64,000 nucleotides of DNA from JACDDK01 sp038198445 (GTDB lineage Bacteria > Actinomycetota > Rubrobacteria > Rubrobacterales > Rubrobacteraceae), in NCBI GenBank assembly GCA_038198445.1, contig JBBPZZ010000013.1:16738-80737 (forward strand), given 5' to 3'. This document shows, piece by piece, positions 8,676-18,089 of the stretch. The translations under genes and the position numbers were made by a program. Each line of letters begins with the position of its first letter. The first letter of the stretch is position 1. Below the pieces are notes generated by a model that saw only the letters and a list, made by a program, of their open reading frames with translations, searched no databases and was not told the origin of the DNA.

Positions 8676-9125
8676 GGATGGACCCTGGCTCTTTTAGGCG
8701 AGTATGAGCACACCCTGGATGACAAAGGGCGTCTTACTCTCCCTTCACGGCTCCGGCCCTATTTTGAGGGTGGGATCGTCGTGACGAAGGGGGTGGACAG
8801 GTGTTTGTTTGCCTTCCCGCCGGAGGAGTGGGCGACGTTCAAGGCTAACGTCAAGGCCAATACCGACCTGTCGGCGAAGGGCCGTCAGCTCTCCAGGATG
8901 TTCTTCTCGATGGCTTTCGAGGCCACGCTCGACCGGCAGGGGCGGGTTTTATTGCCGACCAAGCTCGCCCAGTACGCCGGGTTATCCAGGGACGTTACGG
9001 TCGCGGGTGTGGACGACCGGCTGGAGATCTGGGACACGGGCGAGTGGAACCGGTACGTGAGCAGCGCGGACGATTCCTTCGCCGAGATAATCGAAGAGTT
9101 CGCCGGGCGGGACTTCGGAGGGTGA
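8670..9125 (+). CDS. mraZ: transcriptional regulator MraZ
   Basis: MraZ is the DNA-binding repressor of the division and cell wall cluster. Two tandem AbrB-like half-domains are present, each with the DxxGR signature: LDDKGRLTLP and LDRQGRVLLP. The start is open. ATG 8670 gives 151 residues with a seven-residue extension unusual for the family. CTG 8685 would give the family-typical beginning MALLGEYEHTLDDKGR and is preceded at 7 bases by GGAGG (8673-8677), a better ribosome binding site than the GGAG before 8670. rsmH begins on the last base of its stop codon. Confidence 0.95.
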   Translation: MGGWTLALLGEYEHTLDDKGRLTLPSRLRPYFEGGIVVTKGVDRCLFAFPPEEWATFKANVKANTDLSAKGRQLSRMFFSMAFEATLDRQGRVLLPTKLAQYAGLSRDVTVAGVDDRLEIWDTGEWNRYVSSADDSFAEIIEEFAGRDFGG

Positions 9126-10069
9126 TGGCGGCGAGACACCTGCCGGTGATGCTGACGGAGGTCGTGGACGCTATCGCCGCAACCGACGGCGAGGTCGTGG
9201 TCGATACGACGTTTGGCGGCGGGGGACATTCCAGCGCCATGCTCGAAAAACTCGCGCCCGACGGCAAGGTCATCGGCATTGATCGGGATCCCAGGTCCGC
9301 GGAACGGGCATTGAGGCTACTTCGAGACCGGCGCTTTAGCTTCAGGGCCGGCGCGTTTGACCAGGTATTGTGGGAGATGGTCGAGGAAGGCGCGTGGGTG
9401 GATGCGATCCTGTTCGATCTTGGACTATCTAGTTATCAGATCGACGAGCCCGAACGCGGGTTTAGCTACGTTCAGGAAGGACCGCTGGATATGCGGATGG
9501 ACCCGGAATCGGGGACGTCGGCGGCGGAGTTCCTCAACAACGCTGGCGAGGATGAGTTGATCCGGATACTCGTCAGCTATGGAGACGTTCCGCGAGGAGA
9601 AGCCAGGCGGGTGGCTCGGGAGATTATCCGCCGGAGACCCCTGGAGACGACGATGGAGCTTTCGGACGTCGTGCGGGCGGCTGTCGGCTGGAAAGAGCGT
9701 GGCGGCAACCCTTCGAAGAAAGTCTTTCAGGCGGTACGCGTCCACGTCAATGACGAGCTTGGCGGGATCGAGCGGGCGCTCCTGGCGGCGGAGCGGCTGC
9801 TGGTAGCCGGCGGTCGGTTGGCAGCGATCACCTTCCATTCCGGTGAGGACCGTATCGTCAAGCGTTTTATATCCCAGCGGGAGGGACGCTGCGTTTGCCC
9901 GCCGGAGCTGCCGGTCTGCGTGTGCGGAGCCAGACCGACCTTCCGTAGAGGAGTAATCACGCGGCCCACCAAAACCGAGATACGACAGAACCCGCGTAGC
10001 GCCTCCGCCCGGCTCCGCGTCGCCGTGCGTACCGCCGAGCCGCTCGAAGCCTCGGAGGATGCGAACTGA
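9125..10069 (+). CDS. rsmH: 16S rRNA m4C1402 methyltransferase
   Basis: RsmH (MraW) methylates N4 of C1402 in the 16S rRNA P site using SAM. The SAM-binding motif DTTFGGGGHSSAML is near the N terminus, and FDLGLSSYQID with LDMRMD follows, all diagnostic. The 314-residue length is normal. ATG 9125 is chosen because GGAGG (9117-9121) precedes it and HLPVML is the canonical start of the family. It shares a base with the mraZ stop (TGATG) and shares its own stop with ftsL. Confidence 0.97.
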   Translation: MAARHLPVMLTEVVDAIAATDGEVVVDTTFGGGGHSSAMLEKLAPDGKVIGIDRDPRSAERALRLLRDRRFSFRAGAFDQVLWEMVEEGAWVDAILFDLGLSSYQIDEPERGFSYVQEGPLDMRMDPESGTSAAEFLNNAGEDELIRILVSYGDVPRGEARRVAREIIRRRPLETTMELSDVVRAAVGWKERGGNPSKKVFQAVRVHVNDELGGIERALLAAERLLVAGGRLAAITFHSGEDRIVKRFISQREGRCVCPPELPVCVCGARPTFRRGVITRPTKTEIRQNPRSASARLRVAVRTAEPLEASEDAN

Positions 10070-10518
10070 TGGCCGCGCCTCAGTATCGGCCGCGTGCTCG
10101 GCTCAACGAAGCCAGGCCCATCGGTTGGCCGCCGGAGCAGAGCCCGCGCCGCAAGGCGCAGGGGCCTGCGCCCCGAAGCTCGGAGCGGCGTAAACAACTC
10201 CAAAGACGAAGGAGATTTTCCATACTGGTTGTGGTGCCTGTGCTGCTGATGTTGGGGAGCATCTATCTGCACACTATATCCGCCGGCCTCGGCGACAAAG
10301 TCGCGAGCCTTCAAGGGCGGCTGGATCTCGCCGAAGCCGAGGGACAGAAGCTGGACGTCGAGGTCGCCCGCTTATCCGCGCCCGAAAAGATAAGAACCAG
10401 GGCAAGAGAAGATCTCCATATGAAAGATCCAGGCGCGGCGGATCTGAACGTTTACCAGAAAGACGGGGAGGATGATAATCAAATCGGGAAAGAGAAAGCC
10501 CAGAGCGAATCCCCGTAG
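10069..10518 (+). CDS. ftsL: FtsL-like septum protein
   Basis: This is a small bitopic protein in the ftsL position between rsmH and ftsI. It has a basic N-terminal cytoplasmic part of about 45 residues and one membrane segment (about 50-65, FSILVVVPVLLMLGSIYL). A leucine-rich coiled coil (about 70-115) follows, ending in APEKIRTRAREDLHM, the FtsL/DivIC-type RIEEIAREELGM-like motif. FtsL joins FtsQ and DivIC and helps activate FtsWI. The call rests on position and architecture because sequence conservation is low. Its 3' end overlaps ftsI by 47 bases. Confidence 0.8.
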   Translation: MAAPQYRPRARLNEARPIGWPPEQSPRRKAQGPAPRSSERRKQLQRRRRFSILVVVPVLLMLGSIYLHTISAGLGDKVASLQGRLDLAEAEGQKLDVEVARLSAPEKIRTRAREDLHMKDPGAADLNVYQKDGEDDNQIGKEKAQSESP

Positions 10519-12229
10519 TCCAGAGGCTCGGGTCGTTCATCTACCGAGTGGTCGACGGCCGAAACGCCGGCATCACGGGAGACCGGCTACCAGCGTGTCG
10601 ACGCCGCCGCCAAAGATGGTCGGCCGCGGCAGAGTGCGCGCGGTGGTGGTGGCGGTCGCCGTGGCGAGTTTGTTACTCAGCGGCCGGGCGGTGCATCTTA
10701 GCTTCGCGGATGGCGAACGATATCAGGCTTTCGCCTCGGAGCAACAGTCCGGGTTGCCCTCGAGCGTGGCCGAGGGGCGAGGAAGCATCATCAGCGCGGA
10801 TGGCCGCGAACTCGCCACCAGCCTCAAAGCTGACAGCGTGATAGCCAACCCGTCTCAGATAAAGAACCCGGCCTCCGCCGCGAAAGATTTGGCGGCTCTG
10901 ATCGAACCCGAGACCGGCCAAGACACGAAGGAGATTCAGGAAAAACTTACGAGACGCAACGTGGGGGGAGACCTTGCCGGGTACAGCGTAGTGGACACGG
11001 TCAGCCCCGAGGTTGCGGACAAGATAAAAGGCCTCGCCCTGAACGGCATCACTCTCACGCCCGGCTTCGATAGAGTTTATCCAGATGGGGAAATCGCCAG
11101 CCAGCTCATTGGACACCTCGGCAATTACGGCCAGGCTTTCGGTGGCGCCGAGGCTCGCTACGACGATGCCTTGAAACAGGGTACCGACGTGAAGCTCACG
11201 GTCGATACCGCCGTGCAGCAGGAGTTGCAAGACGCGCTTGCCTCAAGCGCCAAGGAATACAAGGGCAAGAGCGCCCTCGGTATCGTCATGCGCGTGGACG
11301 ACGGCGCGGTGGTTGCGCTCGCCAACTATCCCAGCTACGACAACAACCTCTACGACGAGGCGTCCGCGGAGGCGCAGCGCGACAGGGTGTTGACGGATCC
11401 TTACGAGCCCGGTTCGACCTTCAAGCCGTTCACGATAGCCGCTGCGCTCGAAGAGGGGACCCTGTCCGAGAATAGCACGTTTACCGTTCCTGATTCCATT
11501 CAAGTCGCGGACAGAGTGATCCATGACTCACTGCCGCACGAAACTAAGGTTATGACTCCAGCGAACATCCTTCAGGAGTCGAGCAACGTTGGGACCACGG
11601 AGATAGCGGAGGACCTGGGTGGTAAGAAAATCGACGAACATCTGCGCCGTTTCGGATTTGGGAAAGATACTGGCGTGGATCTGTGGGGCGAGGACCCTGG
11701 CGCAGTCCCTGATTATAAAGACTGGAGCGGTTCCTCTATCGGCAATATACCGATAGGACAGGGGGTTACGTTAACCCCGTTGCAACTCGCCGCTGGATAT
11801 TCGGCGCTTGCGAACGGTGGCCGTCAGGTAACCCCTTATATAGCCCGGATGTCAGCCCCGGAGTCGCCGGGACCCAGGGTGATAAGCCAGGGGACCTCGG
11901 ATATAGTACGCGGGATGTTGCACAGCGTGGTCGACCAAGGGACGGGTACTTACGCCCGCATACCCGGTTACACCGTGGCCGGCAAGACTGGCACCTCCCA
12001 GAAAGTCGATCCCAAAACGGGAACCTATGGAGAAGACTACACCTCCTCGTTTATAGGCTTCGCTCCAGCGAGTAACCCCAAATATCTCACGCTCATCGTA
12101 GTCGATGAGCCGCGGACCTTGATCTGGGGCGAGCGTGTCGCCGCTCCCGCTTTCCAGAAGGTGATGAGCTTTACGCTGAGCTACTTCGACGTGCCTCCCG
12201 ACGATAAATCTAACAAGGCAAGCCAGTGA
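10472..12229 (+). CDS. ftsI: septal peptidoglycan transpeptidase (PBP2/3 class)
   Basis: FtsI cross-links septal peptidoglycan. The 585-residue protein has a long basic cytoplasmic N terminus, a membrane anchor (about 54-72) and a PBP dimerisation domain. The transpeptidase domain has the three catalytic motifs in order: SxxK in PGSTFKP, SxN in ESSNVG and KTG in AGKTGTSQK. The start is uncertain: GGGGAGG directly abuts ATG 10472, leaving no spacing. The stop overlaps murF by GTGA. No murE gene lies between the two. Confidence 0.95.
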   Translation: MIIKSGKRKPRANPRSPEARVVHLPSGRRPKRRHHGRPATSVSTPPPKMVGRGRVRAVVVAVAVASLLLSGRAVHLSFADGERYQAFASEQQSGLPSSVAEGRGSIISADGRELATSLKADSVIANPSQIKNPASAAKDLAALIEPETGQDTKEIQEKLTRRNVGGDLAGYSVVDTVSPEVADKIKGLALNGITLTPGFDRVYPDGEIASQLIGHLGNYGQAFGGAEARYDDALKQGTDVKLTVDTAVQQELQDALASSAKEYKGKSALGIVMRVDDGAVVALANYPSYDNNLYDEASAEAQRDRVLTDPYEPGSTFKPFTIAAALEEGTLSENSTFTVPDSIQVADRVIHDSLPHETKVMTPANILQESSNVGTTEIAEDLGGKKIDEHLRRFGFGKDTGVDLWGEDPGAVPDYKDWSGSSIGNIPIGQGVTLTPLQLAAGYSALANGGRQVTPYIARMSAPESPGPRVISQGTSDIVRGMLHSVVDQGTGTYARIPGYTVAGKTGTSQKVDPKTGTYGEDYTSSFIGFAPASNPKYLTLIVVDEPRTLIWGERVAAPAFQKVMSFTLSYFDVPPDDKSNKASQ

Positions 12230-13608
12230 GAGCTGCTTCTCTACAGGAGATAGCCGAAGCCCTGTACGCTACCCTCGCGGGCGGCGACGGAAGCGCTTTG
12301 GTCCACGGGGCGGCGACTGATTCGCGGACGGTGCGCGAAGGCGACCTTTTCTTCGCCCTGCGCGGCAATACCGACGGCGCCAACTTCGCGGCGGATGCCT
12401 GCCTGCGAGGCGCGGTCGCCGTGGTAGCCGAACGCCAGCTCGACGTACCGACAATCGTCGTCGAAGATACCCTGGCCGCGTTACAGAGGCTGGCGCGCTG
12501 GTCTATCACGCGTGCGGAAGCTGCCGCGCCTCTAGTAATAGGCATAACGGGCAGCGTGGGGAAAACCACCACCAAAGACGCGCTGGCCGCCATCCTGCGC
12601 GCGGCGGGCAGGAAAGTTACCGCTACCGAAGGCAACTTCAACAATGAGATCGGTCTTCCCCTGACGGTTCTTTCCGCCAGCGAACGTACGGAGATGCTGG
12701 TCCTGGAGATGGGGGCGACCCACCCCGGCGACATACGGCATCTCTGCCGCATAGCCCCGCTGCGGGTGGGAATTTTGACCGCCATCGCTCCCGCCCACCT
12801 TGAATCCTTTGGCAGCATCGAAGGCCTGGCCGCGGCGAAAGGAGAACTGGCCGACTCTCTACCGGAAGACGGCTCATTCGTCTCGCCCGCCGGCGTCCCC
12901 GAGGCCGCCATCGTCCCCGGCAAAAAGTTAGTGCGGCGCATCGTGTTTTCCAGCGAGAGTGGCGAGGGCGCGGACCTCTGGGCTTCGGATATCGAGGAGC
13001 GCGAGGACGGCTTACGCTTCGTTGCTCACCTCGGGGACCGCTCCGCGGAGGTACGCTCACCGGTATTCGGAACGCACCTCGTCCAGCCGCTGCTTGCGGC
13101 GCTTGGTGGCGCCCTCGCCCTCGGGGTCGACCTCGCGGACGCCGCCAGGGGGATGGCCCGCCTCAGACGGACAGGGATGCGCGGCGACCTCTATCATCTA
13201 CGTGGCGACATCTTGTTCTATGACGACTCCTACAACGCCGCTTCTCCAACCTCAATGGCCGCAGTGCTCCGATACAGCGCCAAGGCCGCAAAGCGCGAGG
13301 GACGCCGCCTCGTCGTCGTTCTAGGCGGAATGTTCGAGTTAGGTCCCGGCTCACGCGCCTACCACAGAGAGATCGGAGCAGTCGCCGAAGAGCTTGGCGT
13401 GGACCTTTTGGCCTGCATCGGAGATGAGGCACGCTGGTACGCTGAGACCTTTACCGGCGAGACAATCTTCTATCCGGATGCCGAAGCCGCCGCCAACGGG
13501 CTACACGCTGCGCTTCACCAGGGTGATTACGTTATGGTCAAGGGTTCTAGAGGCGTTAAACTAGATACCTTAACCCGTAAGTTGAGAGAAAGTTTAGCTC
13601 TTGTTTAG
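12226..13608 (+). CDS. murF: UDP-MurNAc-tripeptide--D-Ala-D-Ala ligase
   Basis: MurF adds D-Ala-D-Ala to complete the UDP-MurNAc-pentapeptide. The N-terminal domain has DSRTVREGDLFFALRG, typical of MurE and MurF. The ATP loop is GITGSVGKTTTKD, the GKTTTK form of MurF rather than the GKTT(T/S) plus DNP motif of MurE. EGNFNNEIGLPLTVL and DDSYNAAPxS-like DDSYNAASPTSM are MurF hallmarks. GTG 12226 overlaps the ftsI stop by 4 bases. Confidence 0.95.
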   Translation: MRAASLQEIAEALYATLAGGDGSALVHGAATDSRTVREGDLFFALRGNTDGANFAADACLRGAVAVVAERQLDVPTIVVEDTLAALQRLARWSITRAEAAAPLVIGITGSVGKTTTKDALAAILRAAGRKVTATEGNFNNEIGLPLTVLSASERTEMLVLEMGATHPGDIRHLCRIAPLRVGILTAIAPAHLESFGSIEGLAAAKGELADSLPEDGSFVSPAGVPEAAIVPGKKLVRRIVFSSESGEGADLWASDIEEREDGLRFVAHLGDRSAEVRSPVFGTHLVQPLLAALGGALALGVDLADAARGMARLRRTGMRGDLYHLRGDILFYDDSYNAASPTSMAAVLRYSAKAAKREGRRLVVVLGGMFELGPGSRAYHREIGAVAEELGVDLLACIGDEARWYAETFTGETIFYPDAEAAANGLHAALHQGDYVMVKGSRGVKLDTLTRKLRESLALV

Positions 13609-14593
13609 CGTTGTACTCGGTGCGGCCGTGGCTTTTCTGGTGACTGTGTCGCTGGGATCCAAGTTCATAGAGTTCTTGCAGACCCGGAAATTCGGGCAGT
13701 TCGTGCGGGAGGAGGGGCCGCAGACGCACCTCATCAAGGCCGGCACGCCTACAATGGGCGGGGTGGTGATGTTGACGGGTCTCCTGGCCGCGCTGATCGT
13801 CGTGGCGAGGCTAAACGTCGCAACCTTGACGACCATGCTGCTTGTAGGCTCCGTGGCCGTGGTGGGGCTCTACGATGATTGGCAGAAGATCTCCAAGAAG
13901 CGCAGTGAGGGTTTGAGCGCGCGCTATAAGTTTCTGCTGCTGACTCTGACGGTGTTGCTGGCGGATGTGCTGGCGCTACGTTACGTGGGGGTTACGCAGA
14001 ACATAATCATGCCGGGCATCAAGCGCAACCTGGTATTGGGGCCGGGACTGGTCGGGGTCGTGCTCTTCAGTATCTTTCTGCTGCTTGTCATCGCTGGTAC
14101 CACCAACGCGGTAAACCTGACGGACGGACTTGATGGTCTGGCCGCTGGTGCGGGGGGATTGGCGTTGCTCACCTACACGGCCATCGCTTTCCTGGAGCGG
14201 CAGTATGACGTGGCTATCATCTGCGGCGCCATGGTCGGCGCGATCATCGGTTTCCTCTGGTACAACGCGCATCCGGCGGACGTCTTCATGGGAGATACGG
14301 GATCCCTAGCGATAGGGGGCGTTCTGGCCGCAGCGGCGGTGCTGACCAAAACGGAGATGCTCCTGCCGGTTATCGGGGGGCTCTTCGTAATTGAGGCCCT
14401 GTCAGTGATAATCCAGGTCGTCGTCTTTAAATTCACCAAAAAGAGAGTTTTCAAGATGGCTCCCATCCACCATCACTTCGAGTTCGTGGGGTGGGAAGAA
14501 AACAAGGTGGTGGTGCGGTTCTGGATCCTTCAGTCCGCGTTCGCCGCCGCCGGCTTCGTCCTATACTACTTCTTCCTCTACAATACGGTGTGA
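13601..14593 (+). CDS. mraY: phospho-MurNAc-pentapeptide transferase
   Basis: MraY transfers phospho-MurNAc-pentapeptide to undecaprenyl phosphate, making lipid I. The 330-residue protein has about ten membrane helices. Conserved loops are all present: YDDWQKISKKRSEGL (catalytic Asp pair), NAVNLTDGLDGLAAG, FMGDTGSLAIGG and the HHHFE motif. TTG 13601 overlaps the murF stop by 8 bases and gives a normal N terminus (FSVVLGAAVAFLV). Confidence 0.96.
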   Translation: MFSVVLGAAVAFLVTVSLGSKFIEFLQTRKFGQFVREEGPQTHLIKAGTPTMGGVVMLTGLLAALIVVARLNVATLTTMLLVGSVAVVGLYDDWQKISKKRSEGLSARYKFLLLTLTVLLADVLALRYVGVTQNIIMPGIKRNLVLGPGLVGVVLFSIFLLLVIAGTTNAVNLTDGLDGLAAGAGGLALLTYTAIAFLERQYDVAIICGAMVGAIIGFLWYNAHPADVFMGDTGSLAIGGVLAAAAVLTKTEMLLPVIGGLFVIEALSVIIQVVVFKFTKKRVFKMAPIHHHFEFVGWEENKVVVRFWILQSAFAAAGFVLYYFFLYNTV

Positions 14594-14603
14594 GGCGCTA
14601 CCC

Positions 14604-15935
14604 GTGAAGACCCTCGTGTACGGCCTCGGGGAATCAGGAATAGCAGCCACCCAGGCGCTTCTGGCTCGCGGTGAAGACGTGACCGCGGCCGACGCCGGAG
14701 ACTCGGATGGCCTGCGCCGCACTCTTTCGAGGCTTGGCGTTAAGGGAAGCCTCGGCGCCGGGCCGGAAGTTCTAGATGGTGTTGAAAGAGTGGTGGTCAG
14801 CCCCGGCATCCGGCCTGCGGATTTACTACTGCGTGATGCCGAGTCACGAGGAATTCCGGTTATTTCCGAGGTTGCGTTGGGGCTGGAACTGCTCGGCACC
14901 GACGTGCGGGTGGCGGCGGTCACGGGGACCAACGGCAAGACGACGGTAGTGGACATGCTGCGCCACATCCTGGATGCTTCCGGCGTTCCTCACGCCGTTG
15001 CGGGGAACTCCTGGCGAGCCCTCACTGGATGTCTGGATGAGGCGCGGGAAGCGGGTCTTCTGGTATTGGAGGTCTCGTCATTCCAGTTGCACTATCGCGG
15101 CAGCGGCGGCTTCGAGGTCGCAGCACTCCTGAACACGTGGCCGGATCACCTCAACTGGCACGCCTCTTTCGATGAGTACGCCCAGGATAAGCTGCGGATC
15201 TTCGAGGGGCAGGATGTCAGTGACCTCGCGCTAATAAACGCCTCGGACCCTACCGGACGAGCAGCCGCCACTACCCTGACCGCCGAGACGCTAACCGTCG
15301 GTCTGGGGGAAACGGGTGTTCGGGGTGGGCGCCTTTTACTGCGGGGCTCTCAGGTAGTATCCGTTAGAGAGTTGCAGTTCGCCGGCACTCACAACTACGA
15401 GAACGCGCTCTTCGCCGCCGCTGCCGCGAGAAAGCTGGACGTTTCGCTCGAAGCCATCGGTACGGGGCTGCGCGGCTACACGCTCAAGCCGCACAGGATG
15501 CAGGTCGTGGCGGAGCGGGATGGGGTGCGCTACGTAGATGACTCAAAGGCGACCAACCCGGCGGCGGCGGCGGCGGCGCTCGGCAGCTTCGAGGAGCCAG
15601 TCGTACTCATCCTTGGCGGCTCGGAGAAAGAAACGGACTTCGCGGAGATACTTCCACACCTCGGTAGTTGCCGGGAGATCCTGTGCCAGGGCGAGGCCGG
15701 GCCTCGTATTTATGAGTATCTCAAGGCCGAGACCGTGAACTCCGTAAGGCTCACCTCGGACCTCGCCTCGGCCGTGACGGAGGCGCGGAGGATCGCCCAA
15801 CCAGGCGATGTCGTGTTGCTGTCGCCGGGGTGCGCGAGCTTCGACCAGTTCGCGGGATACGCGGAGCGAGGGGACGCTTTCGCGAGTCTCGCACGCGGGA
15901 AGGGTATTGTAGGTAGCGGGAGAACGGCCCGATGA
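14604..15935 (+). CDS. murD: UDP-MurNAc-L-Ala--D-Glu ligase
   Basis: MurD adds D-Glu to UDP-MurNAc-L-Ala. The N-terminal Rossmann-like domain begins VYGLGESGIA. The ATP loop is AVTGTNGKTTVVDML. NTWPDHLNWH and the C-terminal substrate region with DDSKATNPAA are MurD signatures. The 443-residue length is normal. The GTG start is 10 bases after mraY. The stop overlaps ftsW by ATGA. Confidence 0.96.
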   Translation: MKTLVYGLGESGIAATQALLARGEDVTAADAGDSDGLRRTLSRLGVKGSLGAGPEVLDGVERVVVSPGIRPADLLLRDAESRGIPVISEVALGLELLGTDVRVAAVTGTNGKTTVVDMLRHILDASGVPHAVAGNSWRALTGCLDEAREAGLLVLEVSSFQLHYRGSGGFEVAALLNTWPDHLNWHASFDEYAQDKLRIFEGQDVSDLALINASDPTGRAAATTLTAETLTVGLGETGVRGGRLLLRGSQVVSVRELQFAGTHNYENALFAAAAARKLDVSLEAIGTGLRGYTLKPHRMQVVAERDGVRYVDDSKATNPAAAAAALGSFEEPVVLILGGSEKETDFAEILPHLGSCREILCQGEAGPRIYEYLKAETVNSVRLTSDLASAVTEARRIAQPGDVVLLSPGCASFDQFAGYAERGDAFASLARGKGIVGSGRTAR

Positions 15936-17083
15936 TGGCTTCGCTACGTACAAACCTGTTTCTGGTCGCGCTGGGGCTCTCGCTTCTAGGGCTCGTCATG
16001 GTGTATTCGGCGACCTACAGGGAGTTCGGGACGCACTACCTAATTATCAGGGCCGGACATGTGGTGGGTGGAGCCGTTACGTTCTTGTTGGTCAGTCAGG
16101 TTCGTTACACGGCCTGGCGGAAGTACGCTATGGCTATCTACCTGGTCGTACTGGTGTTGCTGATCTTGGTGCTCATTCCGGGTATCGGTTACGAGGCTGG
16201 CGGAGCGCGCCGGTGGTTCGACCTGGGCTTCTTTAGTCTCCAGCCGGCCGAGTTCGCGAAGCTGGCGGCGGTCATCGTGTTGAGTTGCGCGGTGGCGCGC
16301 CTCGCGCCGGGATCAGGGCTGCCGGTGAAGCCGCTGTTGGTCGTCGGAATGCTATTCGCGCTGGTGGTGATCGAGCCGGACTTCGGTACCTCGGTGGTGC
16401 TTCTGGCGGGCGTAGCCGGAGTGTTGTGGGCTTCGGAGCTAAGGACGAGGGACCTCTTGCTGGCCGGAGGCTCAGGTCTTCTCGCGCTCGTCGGAGTCAT
16501 GCTGATAGAACCTTACAGGCGCGCGCGGTTTATGACTTTTCTTGACCCGTGGTCCGTCTCTCAGGACTCGGGTTACCAGATAGTTCAGTCGATGGTGGCG
16601 ATCAAGGCCGGCAGCTTCTTCGGCGCTGGCGCTGGCGCTGGTGGAGAGGCTGTACCAGTGCCGGAGGTAAGGACTGATATGATCTTCGCCCTCATCGGAG
16701 AAGAACTCGGACTCTTGGGGATGATCGCCGTGATCGCCGCCTTCACTTTCGTGCTACTGGCGGGCCTCAGAATAGCTCTCCACGCGCCGTCGATCATATC
16801 GCGGTGCATGGCGGCGGGCCTGACGACGATGCTTGCCGTACAGACGACCTTCAACATCGGGGCCGCGATGGGCGTGCTTCCTCTGGCTGGGATGACGCTG
16901 CCGTTCATCAGCTATGGAGGATCGAGCTTATTAGTGTGTTTCGCCTCAGTAGGAATTCTCTACCGGATATCGGAGGACAGTGAACGAGCCAGAGAGATCA
17001 AACCCAGAAAAAGCGCCACGGGTTCTTATAGCCGGCGGAGGCACGGGGGGACACGCGATCCCCGCGCTCTGCGTGGCGGATAG
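15932..17083 (+). CDS. ftsW: septal peptidoglycan polymerase FtsW (SEDS family)
   Basis: FtsW polymerises lipid II and works with FtsI at the septum. It has about ten membrane segments and the SEDS signatures ARRWFDLGFFSLQPAEFAK, PDFGTSVVL and LPFISYGGSSLL. The family's conserved sequence ends near residue 355 (YRISEDSERARE). The last 30 or so residues are basic, low in conservation and encoded within the first 104 bases of murG. Confidence 0.95.
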   Translation: MMASLRTNLFLVALGLSLLGLVMVYSATYREFGTHYLIIRAGHVVGGAVTFLLVSQVRYTAWRKYAMAIYLVVLVLLILVLIPGIGYEAGGARRWFDLGFFSLQPAEFAKLAAVIVLSCAVARLAPGSGLPVKPLLVVGMLFALVVIEPDFGTSVVLLAGVAGVLWASELRTRDLLLAGGSGLLALVGVMLIEPYRRARFMTFLDPWSVSQDSGYQIVQSMVAIKAGSFFGAGAGAGGEAVPVPEVRTDMIFALIGEELGLLGMIAVIAAFTFVLLAGLRIALHAPSIISRCMAAGLTTMLAVQTTFNIGAAMGVLPLAGMTLPFISYGGSSLLVCFASVGILYRISEDSERAREIKPRKSATGSYSRRRHGGTRDPRALRGG

Positions 17084-18089
17084 CCTGCGCGCTTTGGGCG
17101 CCACGGTCGAGTTCGTCGGGGCGGAATCCGGCATCGAACGCGACCTCGTCCCTCAAGCTGGATATAAGCTGCACTCTTTGCCTCTCAGTGGCCTCGCTGG
17201 CAGCCCAATCGACAGGCTGCGGGCTGGTCTGCTCTTCTTGAAGGCCCTCTCGCGTTGCCGTTCCATCCTAAAGGAGTTCCGCCCAGGAGCCGTACTCGGT
17301 GTGGGTGGATACGCGAGCGCACCCGCCGTGATAGCCGCGAACACTCTAAGAGTCCCGACCTTCCTGCACGAGCAGAACTCCGTACCCGGCAGGGTCAACC
17401 GCTTCGCCAGCCGCCTCACCGACGAGGCACTGGTGACGTTCCCGGCCGCCGCGGACCACCTGAAAGGCGCTGTTTGGGTTGGGATGCCCACCCGCGTGGA
17501 GTTCTTCGGCCGCGCTAAAGAGGAGGCGGTCGAGCAGCTTGGTCTTCAGCCGCCGGTCGTTTTGATCTTTGGCGGGAGTGGTGGAGCGCTGAAGATAAAC
17601 CTCGCGGCGGAGGAAGCGTTCGGCGACGAGACATCCTACACGGTGGTCCAGATCGCCGGGCGCCGGGACTTCGCACGACTCTCCACGCGGAACCCGCGAC
17701 ACATCATCCTGGAGTATGTGGACGACATCTGGCGCTACCAGGCCGCGGCGGATGTGGTGGTGATAAGGTCCGGCGCCGGCTCACTGTTCGATACGGCCGC
17801 CGCAAAGCGGGCCGCCATTCTGATACCCTTCCCCTACGCGACGGGCGACCACCAGCTACACAACGCCCGATACTTCACGGAGAAAGACGCAGGCGAGTTG
17901 ATGTTCGACTCGGAGGTAACCGCGCGCAGTCTGCGCGAACGCATCGAAAATCTGTTGAACGAGGATGCCCGCCGGGAGAAACTCGCCGCTCGCATGGGCG
18001 AGTTGGCGACTCCCAACGCGGCGTCGGAAATCGCCGGGCGGCTCTTGGCGGTGGCGGGGGTCGCTACGAAGAAGGAGCGAGGACTTTGA
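16980..18089 (+). CDS. murG: lipid II synthase MurG
   Basis: MurG adds GlcNAc to lipid I on the inner face of the membrane. The glycine-rich loop IAGGGTGGHAIPALCVAD is near the N terminus, with HEQNSVPGRVNR and the UDP-binding region GGSGGALKIN and RSGAGSLFDTAAAKRAAILIP following. GTG 16980 has GGAGG (16972-16976) only 3 bases ahead. No other in-frame start before the glycine loop is plausible, so the 104-base overlap with ftsW appears genuine. Confidence 0.95.
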   Translation: MNEPERSNPEKAPRVLIAGGGTGGHAIPALCVADSLRALGATVEFVGAESGIERDLVPQAGYKLHSLPLSGLAGSPIDRLRAGLLFLKALSRCRSILKEFRPGAVLGVGGYASAPAVIAANTLRVPTFLHEQNSVPGRVNRFASRLTDEALVTFPAAADHLKGAVWVGMPTRVEFFGRAKEEAVEQLGLQPPVVLIFGGSGGALKINLAAEEAFGDETSYTVVQIAGRRDFARLSTRNPRHIILEYVDDIWRYQAAADVVVIRSGAGSLFDTAAAKRAAILIPFPYATGDHQLHNARYFTEKDAGELMFDSEVTARSLRERIENLLNEDARREKLAARMGELATPNAASEIAGRLLAVAGVATKKERGL

